Below are positions 15,822-26,500 of a stretch of DNA of 64,000 nucleotides, piece after piece. The translations under genes and the position numbers were made by a program. The DNA comes from an uncultured Prevotella sp. (lineage in GTDB: Bacteria; Bacteroidota; Bacteroidia; Bacteroidales; Bacteroidaceae), in the NCBI RefSeq assembly GCF_946407605.1, contig NZ_CAMJOS010000019.1:1-64000 (forward strand). Reading direction: 5' to 3'. Position 1 is the first letter of the stretch. Each line of letters begins with the position of its first letter. The notes under the pieces are model-generated. The model ran no database searches and was not told the origin of the DNA. It saw only the letters and a list, made by a program, of their open reading frames with translations.

Positions 15822-18800
15822 TTACTTCACAAAGAACTTCTTGCCATTCTTGATAACAAGACCCTTGAAGCTGTTGTTAACACGCTGACCTGAAATATTG
15901 AAGGCAGGAGCATTAACAGACTCAGTATCGACACTAACCTTTTCAATACCAGCAGGAACCTGTGTGAAGGTTGAACCAGCATTGAAGAAATCAAGATAAT
16001 ACAGACGATCGGTATATTCTGCATTGACAACCAAGCCAGTCAGCAAGGTGTAAGTATTGGCCTCGCTGTCATACTTAATCTTGATGTCACAAACCTTCTC
16101 TGTTGCATCATCAAAACCGATAGCAAAGAGATATAAACCGCTACGCTCATTGATCATATAAAGACCCATGTAAGCTCCCTGTGGGAAGGTGTAAACATTG
16201 TCTTCACCCTTAATACCCACAATCCAAGCATTCTGATCTTCATCGATAGGTTCTATGCCCTGAATGAAGAGCTTGTCACCATCGTTAACAATATTAACCG
16301 TCATTTCAAACTCAGGAGTACCATCAGATTCTGTCTTAGTACCCTTGAAGATATAAGATGAAGCAACAACAGTGCTATCAGGCTCAGGAGCAATGTAAGG
16401 CAAAACCAAGTCGTACCATACAATCTCAGACTCATGAGTCTCGCCACCACCTTTGTAGATGCTCTGCATACCAATCTGCTTCCATGAATTAATAGACATG
16501 TTCAGGAAAAGAGAACCCTCGTAGAAGTCGTAGTTATCAGTGAAGGTGGCAGGCACCTCTTCCATTGCACTCTCAAGCTTCTCGTACAGATCAGGAGTAA
16601 AGGTTATCACGCTCTGTGTTCCTTCATTGTCCTTGCTGTAGAGCTTGAAGTACAGTTTGCTTGAGAGCAAGCCTTCACCATTGATGTCTACACCAGTCAA
16701 ATCGTAATTAAAGATACTACCATAAGGAGTGTACTCCATGTTGCCGATAATCGGGTTGGCAGGAGTAGCAGCCTTCTCAGTAATCTTAGTGATGGTAACA
16801 TCCTTGTATAATTCGAACAACGAAGCGTTAATGGATGCTTTATAAATATTGACACCCATCAGCATGCCCTCAGGAGCAGTAATCACACCATTCTTGGCAT
16901 CATAGCTACAAACATAATTGGTAACCTTTCCTGTCTCGTCATCCATACCTATGAACCAAAGGTCATAGTCTCTATAAGTACCCAAAGCCTGACCGGTACG
17001 GAAAGAGATGGAATTACCATCCAAGGTACCCTTCACCCATGCCTCAGGCAAAGTCAGAGAAAGACCCTGAGCATATACATCATTACCGTCAAAGCCAAGC
17101 TTCACAGTATGAGTAACAATAGAATCCTCACCTTCTTCAGCAAAATAATCAGTGCCCTTGAAAGTATACTCAGCTGTTACAAGACCCTCAGGAGCAACGA
17201 CAGGATCGTCGCTTTCACCCTTCAAGGTAATGGTACAATCTTCATTATAATAGGTGTAATAATAGCTCTTATCCGTATAGAATACATTCAGCAGAACAGG
17301 ATTCAAGAACTTATAGACGCCATTCTCAGTATCGACACCCAGCTTGAAATCATCAATTCCTTCTTCGCCAACACCTACCAGGAACAGGCGATAAGATGAT
17401 GTAGAACCCAGATCCTGACCTGACTTGAACACATAGACACCGTCTTCATCCTTAGTACCCTTTACCCATGTATCGGAAACACCGGCATCAGCGCCAAAGC
17501 CCTGGATATACAGGTCATCACCGCTCTTGGCAATATTCAGAGTAGAGGTAAATGGAACATCTTTTCCACTCTCATAGGTTGTTCCTGCAAAATCATGGCT
17601 AAACACAGTCAGACCCTCAGGCAGAGTGGTCTCGATAGGCCAGTTAATGGTATACCATGCAATTTTAGACTCGTGAGACTCGCCGCCGCCCTTATAAATG
17701 GCCTGCAAGCCAACCTCTGTCCAATCTGCATGGTCCATCAACAGAGCAACCTTACTATTCGTAATCTCCTTATTGTCAATTGTATAAGGAATCTCTGTCA
17801 GGTCATTCTCCAGTGCTGTGTAATAGTCCTTAGAGAAAGTCACCTCACCCTCAGTACCTACTACATCCTTGTAATACAATTTGAAGAATAACTTCTCGGG
17901 AAGCATACCATTACCATCAATATCAGAAACATTGACAGTAAACTCTAGATTATCCTTCTGAGGAGTAAACTGCATATTAGAGATTGTAGGATTAGCAGGT
18001 GTACCAGGCTTCTCAACTACCTTAGCGATAGTAACATTGGTAACATATTCAAAGAGGGCATTTGACTCTCTCTCCTCATCGTACCAAGAATCCTCCACAT
18101 AGCTGATCATCAAATCGGTCACTGCTGAAAATGTATTCTTATCTGCTTCATAGGTAAAGACAGCATCTTCAACATCGTCTCCATCATTAAATCCATGGAA
18201 ATAGAGCGTGTAGGTATTATAAGTACCCAGATTCTGACCATACTTGAAGGTGACAATATCTCCATCCTTTGTACCTTTAATCCAAGCTTCAGGTAAGTCT
18301 TCGCTAATTCCCTGAATATATACTTCGTCGCCATAGAATCCAACGTTGACAATGCGAGAAACAGATCCGCCACCTGTAAAACCAACCTTTCCTGAGTATG
18401 AATACTTTTCAGTAACGAGACCAGTAGGAGGTTCGATAGGCAGACTCACCTCACCCTCAATCAGAGTCAAAGTAGTATTAGGAGACCAATAAGCAGTAAG
18501 ACCAGACTCCTGACCCATAGCATAATATTCACAAACATAAGAAGGGAATGTGAATACCGTCTCGTCTTCATTCAGTGTAGCAGTAAATCCTGCGCTCTGA
18601 GGATTACCGCTCATAAACATAGAGGCATCACCGTCAGAGAAAGAGAAATCACCCATATACTGCAAGGGTTCAAAAGACCACACATCTCTATTTAAGGAGC
18701 CCTTTACAAAAGCGTCAGGACAAAAATAACTCAATCCAGAGATGTAAACATCGTCGCCATCGAAGATTACCTTAACAGTACGCTCGAGTTTACCGCTAAC

Positions 18801-19070
18801 ACGGGAATGGGTACCAGTCAACTTATAATAAAGGACGTCACCGCCTGCAGGAGGAGTAATTGTCCCAATCCGGTTAATAGGAGTGACCTTAGGAGTTGCA
18901 GTCACTTTGTTAGACATCGCCATCTGGCCAGGAAGAGTCATTCCCTTCTGAACCATAGACGGACGCTGCGCTAAGAACTGCTTTTCAATAGGAGCAGTAG
19001 GCTTTTGCGCAAACGAGAGTGCTGACACGAAAAGAGCCAACAACATCAATGTAAATGTCTTAATTCTCAT
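15822..19070 (-). CDS. secreted repeat-built beta-rich protein
   Basis: A 1082-residue protein with signal peptide (1-21) and a C-terminal sorting-like tail (FNISGQRVNNSFKGLVIKNG). Two module types recur. Type A (about 75-100 residues, with 'V.GFYGDEVYIQGISEDLPEAW' and 'KGT.DG...F..GQ.LGTY') occurs five times. Type B (about 110 residues, 'TPANP.I.NM.(Y/F)TP', ending 'IYKGGGE(S/T)HES') occurs twice. The order is A-A-B-A-A-B-A. No catalytic motif was seen. The function is unknown; the linkage suggests a surface-exposed binding or scaffold protein for the SusCD substrate. A 54-bp gap separates it from the DUF4302 gene upstream, with no clear promoter, so it is probably the last gene of the SusC operon. 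Confidence 0.85.
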   Translation of the reverse strand: MRIKTFTLMLLALFVSALSFAQKPTAPIEKQFLAQRPSMVQKGMTLPGQMAMSNKVTATPKVTPINRIGTITPPAGGDVLYYKLTGTHSRVSGKLERTVKVIFDGDDVYISGLSYFCPDAFVKGSLNRDVWSFEPLQYMGDFSFSDGDASMFMSGNPQSAGFTATLNEDETVFTFPSYVCEYYAMGQESGLTAYWSPNTTLTLIEGEVSLPIEPPTGLVTEKYSYSGKVGFTGGGSVSRIVNVGFYGDEVYIQGISEDLPEAWIKGTKDGDIVTFKYGQNLGTYNTYTLYFHGFNDGDDVEDAVFTYEADKNTFSAVTDLMISYVEDSWYDEERESNALFEYVTNVTIAKVVEKPGTPANPTISNMQFTPQKDNLEFTVNVSDIDGNGMLPEKLFFKLYYKDVVGTEGEVTFSKDYYTALENDLTEIPYTIDNKEITNSKVALLMDHADWTEVGLQAIYKGGGESHESKIAWYTINWPIETTLPEGLTVFSHDFAGTTYESGKDVPFTSTLNIAKSGDDLYIQGFGADAGVSDTWVKGTKDEDGVYVFKSGQDLGSTSSYRLFLVGVGEEGIDDFKLGVDTENGVYKFLNPVLLNVFYTDKSYYYTYYNEDCTITLKGESDDPVVAPEGLVTAEYTFKGTDYFAEEGEDSIVTHTVKLGFDGNDVYAQGLSLTLPEAWVKGTLDGNSISFRTGQALGTYRDYDLWFIGMDDETGKVTNYVCSYDAKNGVITAPEGMLMGVNIYKASINASLFELYKDVTITKITEKAATPANPIIGNMEYTPYGSIFNYDLTGVDINGEGLLSSKLYFKLYSKDNEGTQSVITFTPDLYEKLESAMEEVPATFTDNYDFYEGSLFLNMSINSWKQIGMQSIYKGGGETHESEIVWYDLVLPYIAPEPDSTVVASSYIFKGTKTESDGTPEFEMTVNIVNDGDKLFIQGIEPIDEDQNAWIVGIKGEDNVYTFPQGAYMGLYMINERSGLYLFAIGFDDATEKVCDIKIKYDSEANTYTLLTGLVVNAEYTDRLYYLDFFNAGSTFTQVPAGIEKVSVDTESVNAPAFNISGQRVNNSFKGLVIKNGKKFFVK

Positions 19071-19124
19071 AATGCAAATAATTTGTTAATAATGTGATAA
19101 ATAATATATTTCTATCTCTTAATG

Positions 19125-20465
19125 TTATTTACTTGCCAGTTTGAACTTCTTGGTACCATCTACAGACACAGCAGTCACAGGAGACGGAACAAGATAGCTC
19201 TCGGGAGTCAGATTATAGGTTCCAACAAAGCCCTTAGCCAAGTTACGTGCAGCAGCAACCACTTCGGCTGCCTTTGATTTCATCTCGTTGTCGGCTGTCG
19301 GCTCATCATCACAATCTATGGCTAACTGACCATAGGCAGGAATGCTACGCTTGAACGTGATACCACCCATCTTCTTGGTGGTCTTGCGTGAAGTGGTATA
19401 CCACTGGACTACCAATCCCGTTACATTATTGGCATTCGTTGTTTTGCCAAAGCCAACAGCTGCCAGAGAATTATTCTTATTGGCGGCTGTCAAGGCGGCA
19501 TCAAGTTCTGCCACGAGTTTCTTCAGATCATCAGACAAGCTATCCAAGTCCAAATACCATATAGTTGAACGATTAGCCACATGCTGATCCCACGTAGCAG
19601 TAATCTTCACACTTCCATCTTCATTCACAAGACAAGTACTGTCCTTGGAAAAGGTAAACTCATGGAATTTCTTATCACCAATGACATTATTCTTCTCCAA
19701 ACGGAATCCATTGGGAGTGAAGACACATGCCAGTGAGTCAACCTTCACAGACTTGGTCTTATCCAGATTATCAGTATAAAGGAACTTACCATCAGCTAAT
19801 CCAGAGAAATAGAGGGTGGTAGTGTCACTCTTAACATAATAAGAGGTGAGTTCTGAACTACAGTATTTCTCCTTTGCAGCCTTCGTGTCTTCGATGTATT
19901 TCTGCCAGTCGCGGTCACACTTCACCAAACGGACCTCTGCTCCATGGCGCTCACCACGAAGGATTATCTCGTTATCGTTATATGACATCACGACAAAGTT
20001 ATGGTCACCATGCATACCAACACCATCCTTAATAATATAGGTGGGAGCATATCCATATCCAACAGGATCAGAGAATGGTGACAAGATATCATTCCATACA
20101 TTGAACGCCAAGACCATACCATCTTCGTTCAGCATCTCATAAAGACTGGTGGCCTCGGTATACTTATTCCTATTGCCATCACGAAGGAAACGGTGGTCAC
20201 CGGCAAAAGTCACCTTACCATTCTTGTCGAAGCGGGCAAAGAGATTGAAACCCTCGAACTGGGCAACATCTGTTGCGCAGAAGAACTGCATAACCCAGCC
20301 GTTAGGAGCACTAACCAGCAATTCCTTCACGGCATCACCCTGATGCTCAATACGCAGGGCTGGTGACTCGTCGAAATAATCTTCATCCTCAAAACGGCAT
20401 GATGTCAGTACAAATGCTGGCAACATGGCGAGGAGAGCTATACGGTATAATTGAATCTTTTTCAT
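19125..20465 (-). CDS. DUF4302 family lipoprotein
   Basis: A 446-residue protein with a lipoprotein signal ending LTSC (Cys near residue 23), so it is expected to be lipid-anchored, probably on the outer surface. The conserved start of the mature part (ESPALRIEHQGDAVKELL then SAPNGWVMQFF) is typical of DUF4302 proteins, which are found next to SusC/SusD pairs and a putative zinc metallopeptidase in Bacteroidetes. No enzyme motif is visible; a substrate-binding role is likely. It is fourth in the operon, 21 bp after the peptidase gene. Confidence 0.85.
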   Translation of the reverse strand: MKKIQLYRIALLAMLPAFVLTSCRFEDEDYFDESPALRIEHQGDAVKELLVSAPNGWVMQFFCATDVAQFEGFNLFARFDKNGKVTFAGDHRFLRDGNRNKYTEATSLYEMLNEDGMVLAFNVWNDILSPFSDPVGYGYAPTYIIKDGVGMHGDHNFVVMSYNDNEIILRGERHGAEVRLVKCDRDWQKYIEDTKAAKEKYCSSELTSYYVKSDTTTLYFSGLADGKFLYTDNLDKTKSVKVDSLACVFTPNGFRLEKNNVIGDKKFHEFTFSKDSTCLVNEDGSVKITATWDQHVANRSTIWYLDLDSLSDDLKKLVAELDAALTAANKNNSLAAVGFGKTTNANNVTGLVVQWYTTSRKTTKKMGGITFKRSIPAYGQLAIDCDDEPTADNEMKSKAAEVVAAARNLAKGFVGTYNLTPESYLVPSPVTAVSVDGTKKFKLASK

Positions 20466-20486
20466 ATATCATTCAGTATTATGTTC

Positions 20487-21728
20487 TTATCTCAGCGGGA
20501 AAATAGTAACCTCGTCCTTCAGGAAATTATCCAGATTGTCCTGACGTTCGCTTACTTCCTTACGCAGGACAAAAGTGTCAAGTCCCCAACGCTCCTTATG
20601 CCAGGCAGTGGCAATAGAGATCTTCTTCAACATAGCATTGATACCAGCCAGAGAGTCATCACCTTTAACAGGAACCCAGTCAAGGAAATCATTGAAGCTG
20701 TTGAAACGCTTCAACTCAGTATACTTATATTTGGATACATAGGCTGTATAGTCCTTATTGATCACCTCTTCTTTACTCTGGTGAACATCCAGGACGATAC
20801 GACCATCTTCCTCATAAGTATCAGTCTCACTGTTATACTCACTCTCTTTGTAGAGCTTGAAGTTATTCCAATGAGCACCAGCCTTGTTCATATCGATACC
20901 AAGATCGTTGATGAGTTTGATGACGTCATTCTTATCATCAGCGCGCCAACCAGGAGCACAGGCATTGATAATACGCATCATCCATCGATAGTCAGTATCT
21001 GTAATGATACACGACAACGTCTCAACGAAATCCTCGTAGTTGGCAGAAGAAGCATAGTGAGTCACAAAACCCAGACGATGAGACTCAACAGAGTCGCGCT
21101 CATGCCAGTCGATGGGGTCGTAACTGCCAGAAGTCACCTGTCCAAACGTTACAGGATAAGACTTCGTCTGGTGCATGATGTGAGAGAACTCATGGTGCAT
21201 GGTGTGGAAATACTTCTCGTTAAGCACATCAATATCTGTTGCACTATAGGAAACACCAGGAGTATAAGCCTTCATCTCATTGAGATTGTAAAGCGTAATC
21301 TTTACACCACCCGATGCCAGACCAAGCACCTCAGTACCAGTATTGGGACTGTAGCCGGAAGATCCGATAAAATGGAAGATACGGGGACCATACTGTTTCA
21401 TAAAGCCCTCACCAGCATACTTGATATATACATCATAGAAGAGGTACTTGATGAAATAAGCCAACAACTGCGATTTCTCGTAGCTGGCAGGTGCCAACTG
21501 GAAACTGTAGTCAGAGGCGGGCAGATTGAACTTATACTGAACCTCTACGTTATAGGGCTTCGTAAAGTTATCATACAGCCACTTGTCAAAATCATAGGTG
21601 GCAGCATTGGTGTCAACGGCTTGTACTGTCGTATCATAGATAGACTCCGTAAAGTCGTCATCCTTGCCACAAGAGGTAACAGCCAGCAGAATGGCCATTG
21701 CACTCATCATATATAGTAATTTTTTCAT
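20487..21728 (-). CDS. putative zinc-binding metallopeptidase lipoprotein
   Basis: A 413-residue protein with a lipoprotein signal ending VTSC (Cys near residue 20). The zinc-binding HExxH motif appears as HHEFSHIMHQ, with HEFSH at about 179-183, and a further acidic segment (YDPIDWHERDS) lies about 20 residues on. This fits the SusCD-linked 'putative zinc-binding metallopeptidase' family. It should act at the cell surface on the ligand handled by the SusC/SusD pair. It follows the SusD gene by 22 bp. Confidence 0.87.
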   Translation of the reverse strand: MKKLLYMMSAMAILLAVTSCGKDDDFTESIYDTTVQAVDTNAATYDFDKWLYDNFTKPYNVEVQYKFNLPASDYSFQLAPASYEKSQLLAYFIKYLFYDVYIKYAGEGFMKQYGPRIFHFIGSSGYSPNTGTEVLGLASGGVKITLYNLNEMKAYTPGVSYSATDIDVLNEKYFHTMHHEFSHIMHQTKSYPVTFGQVTSGSYDPIDWHERDSVESHRLGFVTHYASSANYEDFVETLSCIITDTDYRWMMRIINACAPGWRADDKNDVIKLINDLGIDMNKAGAHWNNFKLYKESEYNSETDTYEEDGRIVLDVHQSKEEVINKDYTAYVSKYKYTELKRFNSFNDFLDWVPVKGDDSLAGINAMLKKISIATAWHKERWGLDTFVLRKEVSERQDNLDNFLKDEVTIFPLR

Positions 21729-21750
21729 CTCTTATATGCCTTTAAGTTGA

Positions 21751-23478
21751 TTATTGTACTAATTGGGGCTTCTGAGTCAGAGGATTGCTCTGGTTAGTCT
21801 GTGTAGCACGGTCTGTGCTAGGATAACCTGCATTGATAACATTCCTCGGAATCTGCAGCACACGACGTGGGTCATTCCACTCCAGCTCATCAACAGTGCT
21901 GCTGGCATCTGTAGGACCACGATAAACGTGGCGAACAAGAATACCATAACGCTTGATGTCGAACCAGCGCAGACCCTCGAACATGGTCTCGATGCGACGG
22001 AAGTGCAGAATGCAGTACAGCATAGAAAGGTCAGCACCAGTCAACACCTTGAACTCAGGACTCATCTCAGCAGGATGCAACTCAGAGATATAATCATCCT
22101 TGGCAATCTGAGTCTTCGTCTTGCTGCTATCATAGAATTTTGTGATATCAGCCATTGTCAACGGGGCATCAACCTGTTTCGACTGTGTCCAGGTCTCCAG
22201 ATCCTGTCTTGCCTTTTCTGTCTCACCTTTATAAAGATATGCCTCAGCACGGCAGAGCAATGTCTCTTCAGCAGTAAAGGGCTGATAAATGATATGTACC
22301 CAACCGATACCTGCAATCTTATCACTGTACTCAAAATACTCATAAACGCGGAACAACCAAGAACCATCGTCATTCTCGCCATAGCGATAGATCTTACCAT
22401 CGTAGGCAGGCAGACGGTTGCTCCAGTTAGGACCACCACCATATACAGCATTCTTTGAAGACTTCACACCCATGGAAATATTACCATCATTGCAAACGAA
22501 GCGGATGGCAGAGAGCAAGCGGTCCTGCAATGAGTAGGTGCTCTGCAACAAGAAATTACAGGGAGCAGTCTCATCGTTGAAAGAATTCAGCATGGCATCA
22601 ATGGTGTTCGTGCTGATAGAACCCCACTTACGTAACATGGTTGATGCAGTGCCACCCAAAGCTGCATTTGCATACTTGATAACACTATCGTAATCACGCT
22701 TATAGAGATAGAAACGTGCAGCAAAAGCATTAGCAGCATTCTTATTAAAGTGGTAAGCAGGCACCTTATACTTAGAGTCGTCAATGAGGTCGATACCCTC
22801 TAACAGGTCTTGCTCAATGAGGTCATAAGTCTTCTTAACGCTATGAAGATATTCACGAGATATGGTGTCACCATAGTTTACATTCACCGTCTGTTCAGGC
22901 TCTGTAACATAGGGAATACCCCAATCGGCATCACTCTGTGTATCATCTTTATAACATTCTGCAAAGACATTGACCAACACGAAATGAAGGTAAGCACGCA
23001 ACACATGAGCCTCACCCCAGGAATGAGACAGTTCAGGGTCTTTTGCAGGATCATCGCTCATTTCCTTCATGGCAGCAATAGCGTGGTTAGCTACTGCAAT
23101 ACCCTGATAGTACTGTTCCCAAGTCTGATAGGGAGTATCGTCTTCACCTGCGCTATAGTTGGTAATATCCTCCCAAGCGTAAGCCTCAGCATGGAAGTCA
23201 CTATATGGTGAACGGTGAATACCAGGCTTCACCACGTTGTTGTCAACATAGTTGTCGCCGAAGAGTTCGCAAATAACGGCAGGTACTGCCTGAGGATAGC
23301 CCGACACAAGCAACAGCTGTACTTTCTCGGGGGTATCTATCTCTGTACGGTTATCAGGCACCTCGTCCAACTCGCTCTCACAAGAAGTCAGGGCAGCCGA
23401 CATACCGAAGCATACGAGACCTGCCAGCAAGAATGTCTTTATATCTTTTATATTCTTCATTGCTTTCAATGTTTTCAT
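21751..23478 (-). CDS. RagB/SusD family nutrient-uptake outer-membrane lipoprotein
   Basis: A protein of about 575 residues with a lipoprotein signal (AALTSC) and the SusD/RagB helical TPR-type body; the C-terminal region has the family pattern around FEGLRWFDIKRYG. SusD proteins form the lid over the SusC channel and bind the substrate. Three starts are possible: 23502 (right after the SusC stop), 23478 and 23460. The last gives the most compact signal peptide (MKNIKDIKTFLLAGLVCFG), and 23478 is used as a compromise. Partner genes are peptidases and not glycosidases. Confidence 0.92.
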   Translation of the reverse strand: MKTLKAMKNIKDIKTFLLAGLVCFGMSAALTSCESELDEVPDNRTEIDTPEKVQLLLVSGYPQAVPAVICELFGDNYVDNNVVKPGIHRSPYSDFHAEAYAWEDITNYSAGEDDTPYQTWEQYYQGIAVANHAIAAMKEMSDDPAKDPELSHSWGEAHVLRAYLHFVLVNVFAECYKDDTQSDADWGIPYVTEPEQTVNVNYGDTISREYLHSVKKTYDLIEQDLLEGIDLIDDSKYKVPAYHFNKNAANAFAARFYLYKRDYDSVIKYANAALGGTASTMLRKWGSISTNTIDAMLNSFNDETAPCNFLLQSTYSLQDRLLSAIRFVCNDGNISMGVKSSKNAVYGGGPNWSNRLPAYDGKIYRYGENDDGSWLFRVYEYFEYSDKIAGIGWVHIIYQPFTAEETLLCRAEAYLYKGETEKARQDLETWTQSKQVDAPLTMADITKFYDSSKTKTQIAKDDYISELHPAEMSPEFKVLTGADLSMLYCILHFRRIETMFEGLRWFDIKRYGILVRHVYRGPTDASSTVDELEWNDPRRVLQIPRNVINAGYPSTDRATQTNQSNPLTQKPQLVQ

Positions 23479-23502
23479 TTTTACATTGTTACATAATAAC
23501 AT

Positions 23503-26500
23503 TTAGAACCCAAGACGCACAGTAGCAGTGAATTGCTTGGTAATAGGAGATGCCACACCACCAGAATTAATGAACTCAGGATCCTGTCCATTCAACTTCT
23601 TGTCAGCATAGAGCAGACATAGGTTGGTGGCGGCCAGCTTAACAGATGCCGTATTCAGCAGTTTGGTCTTGCCAAGCAGCTCCTTCGGGAAGGAATAGGT
23701 AAGAGCAACCTCTTTCAGACGAATGAAATCGCCCTTGGCAATACGTGCTGTAGAATAGTTGTAAGAGTTATAGGCCGTGCGAAGTGCAGTAGAACCATAA
23801 CGGTCCAGTTGGTTGCGAGAGGCTATAACAGGAATATCTGTCAAAGCTTCATCACCTGAAACCATCCAGCGGTTCTTGAACTCACGAGGCAGTGCCGACA
23901 GATCACTGTAACCATAAGAGAATACTGGATCAAGACGAACCTTATTACCACCAGAATAGGTAATAAACACATCGAGGTTCAGTTTACCTGCTTTATTAAA
24001 TGTATAGGTAAACGAGTTATTGAACGAACCATACCAAGTGGGGTCTGACGGACCTTCGTAGACAAGGTAGTCTGTGAGATTTGATGTCTCTTGGAAATTC
24101 ACGTCACCAACAGTCAGTTCACCCTTCTCATTATATACCTGAGGCAGACCCTCACTGTTCAAGCCACCAAACTTGTAACTAAACAGCGAACGAACGGGAT
24201 AACCTTCGAGCGCATAACCCTGACCGCTGACGAGGTCGATGGCACGGCTTGAGGTCTCCAGTGAGGTAATTTCATTCTTTGCAAACGAATATACGAAGTC
24301 AGAAGTCCACTTAAACTGGCTATTCTGAATATTTACGGTAGATATTCCTAACTCTATACCGCGTGAGCGCATATCAGCCACATTAGCCATCTTCTGAATC
24401 TGACCACCAGCACCCTGTGTAAAGACGGCACCAATCAGATCATAGTTATTACGCCAATATGCATCGAAGTTCACGGCAATACGGTCACGGAGGAAACCAA
24501 AGTCAACACCAACATTGAACTCGTGCTTCTTTTCATAAGTCAACTCCGTATTTGAAAGGTCTGCGATATAAATCTGTGACTCAGCAGCAGAAGTAAACGG
24601 ACGCCATGTATTCTTGGTCTTATAGATGGCCATAGCATTGGTCACATAAGAGGGGCCCGTATCAGCAGTCAGAGAGTATGACACACGTAACTTCAACTGT
24701 GACAGCCATGAATGGAAGTTCTCCATGAACTTCTCATTGTACATATCATAGCTACCCGAAATGTTCCATGTAGGCAGCCAACGGCTACTACGGCTCTTAC
24801 CCAGACGGTTGGTACCCTCGTATCGGAATGTTCCGTTGATGGTATAACGCTGGTCAAAACTATATACAGCCTGTGTATAATAAGCCAAGGTATTGGTCTG
24901 AGTGAATGACTCACTGAAATAGTCAGTATTCTCCTCATTACGCTGCTTCAGCCAGAGATAGGGGGTATAGACGATACCACCATTATTATATTGATAGCCC
25001 CATCCTGTCCAAGTGGTAGCTGTACGACGAACGGTAGAGAGCTCCGTACCAATAAGTGCATTCACCACATGAACATCGTTGTAAACATCACGATACTCTG
25101 CCATGAAACGGTAGTTGTTCGAACGCATCTTATCGTCGTACTGGTACTTGATACCACCCTCAGGCAGCACAGACTCAGGAAGAGCCAGCTCATTATCGGG
25201 GTCAGTATAAAGCAAGGGGTTACTATAACGAATTGTAGAGTTGTCGTCCTGGGCATCAACACCAGCACGGTATGCATTGGCCTGATTTGAGTTATCCATC
25301 ACATTATGCTGACGACGGGTCTGCGACAAACGAGTAGAAACCAAACCAGAAAGCGTTACAGTCTTAATGGGCTTGTACTCCAACTCTGCACGGAACATCA
25401 ACTCATGAACGTCAATATCATTGTAGTTATTCTCGAGTTCATTGAAAATGTTGAAAGGAGAATAGAAACGTGTATAACTGATATTGGGATCCAGACAGCG
25501 GCTGGTATTCATAGCGAAGCTGAACGGGTTGATATCGAAATCACGCTTCACCTCACCAGTCACCACGTCGACACTCTGATTCAAAGAACCAGGAGCCTCC
25601 TGATTACGGAACGAGCCCTGAGCAGCCAGACGTGCAGTCAGGTTCTTCAAAATGTCATACGACGTGTTACCGTTAAAAGTATAGCGCTGTACCTTTGAAG
25701 CACTGACATACTGTCCCGGGTCATTCATCAACGACATTGAGAAATAGCTTGACGAACGGTCTGTACCACCCGAGATGCTAACTGAATGGTTCTGCTGAAC
25801 ACTATTTGAGAACAACAGATCAAACCAGTCTGTATTACGGAACTCAGCCTCCTGCAGATAAGCATTGCGGGCTGCCTCAGTATTCTCAAGACCAAAGGTT
25901 CCTGTTGTGGCATCATAGTTACGCAGTTGCTGATACATATAACCATAGATACCAGTATTCTGCGAATTCACCAGATTCTCCAGAGAAAGCCAACCCTTAT
26001 CAGCCATCTCCTTATAAACACCCATAATCTCCTGAGAGTTCATGATGTTATAATCACGATAGCTGGGTTTCAGACGAGTTGTAAACTCACCGGTATAATT
26101 CACAGAAGCACGACCTTTACCACCTTTCTTGGTAGTAATAACAATCACACCAGCCATGGCGCGAGCACCATAAATAGAGGTAGCGCTACCATCCTTCAGC
26201 ACGGTGAACGACTCGATATCGTCAGAGTTAAGACCAGCTACAGCACTCGAGATCAGCGTCTTAGCATCACCAGAGGCCAGTTCGTCAGCCGACACATCAA
26301 CGTTGTCTTCATAAATAACGCCGTCAATAACCCACAAAGGCTTTGAGTTACCATAAATTGAAGTGGCACCACGAACACGAATCTTTGGTGAGGCACCAAA
26401 CGTACCAGAAACGTTAGTCACCTGCACACCAGCCACACGACCTTCAAGTGAACGGCTCACGTCAGCCATACCTGAAAGTTTTGCTTTTTCGGCGTCAATC

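Noticed and set aside
20451..21716. Long plus-strand frame opposite the zinc metallopeptidase
   Set aside because: Mirror of a well-supported lipoprotein gene with signal peptide and HExxH motif.
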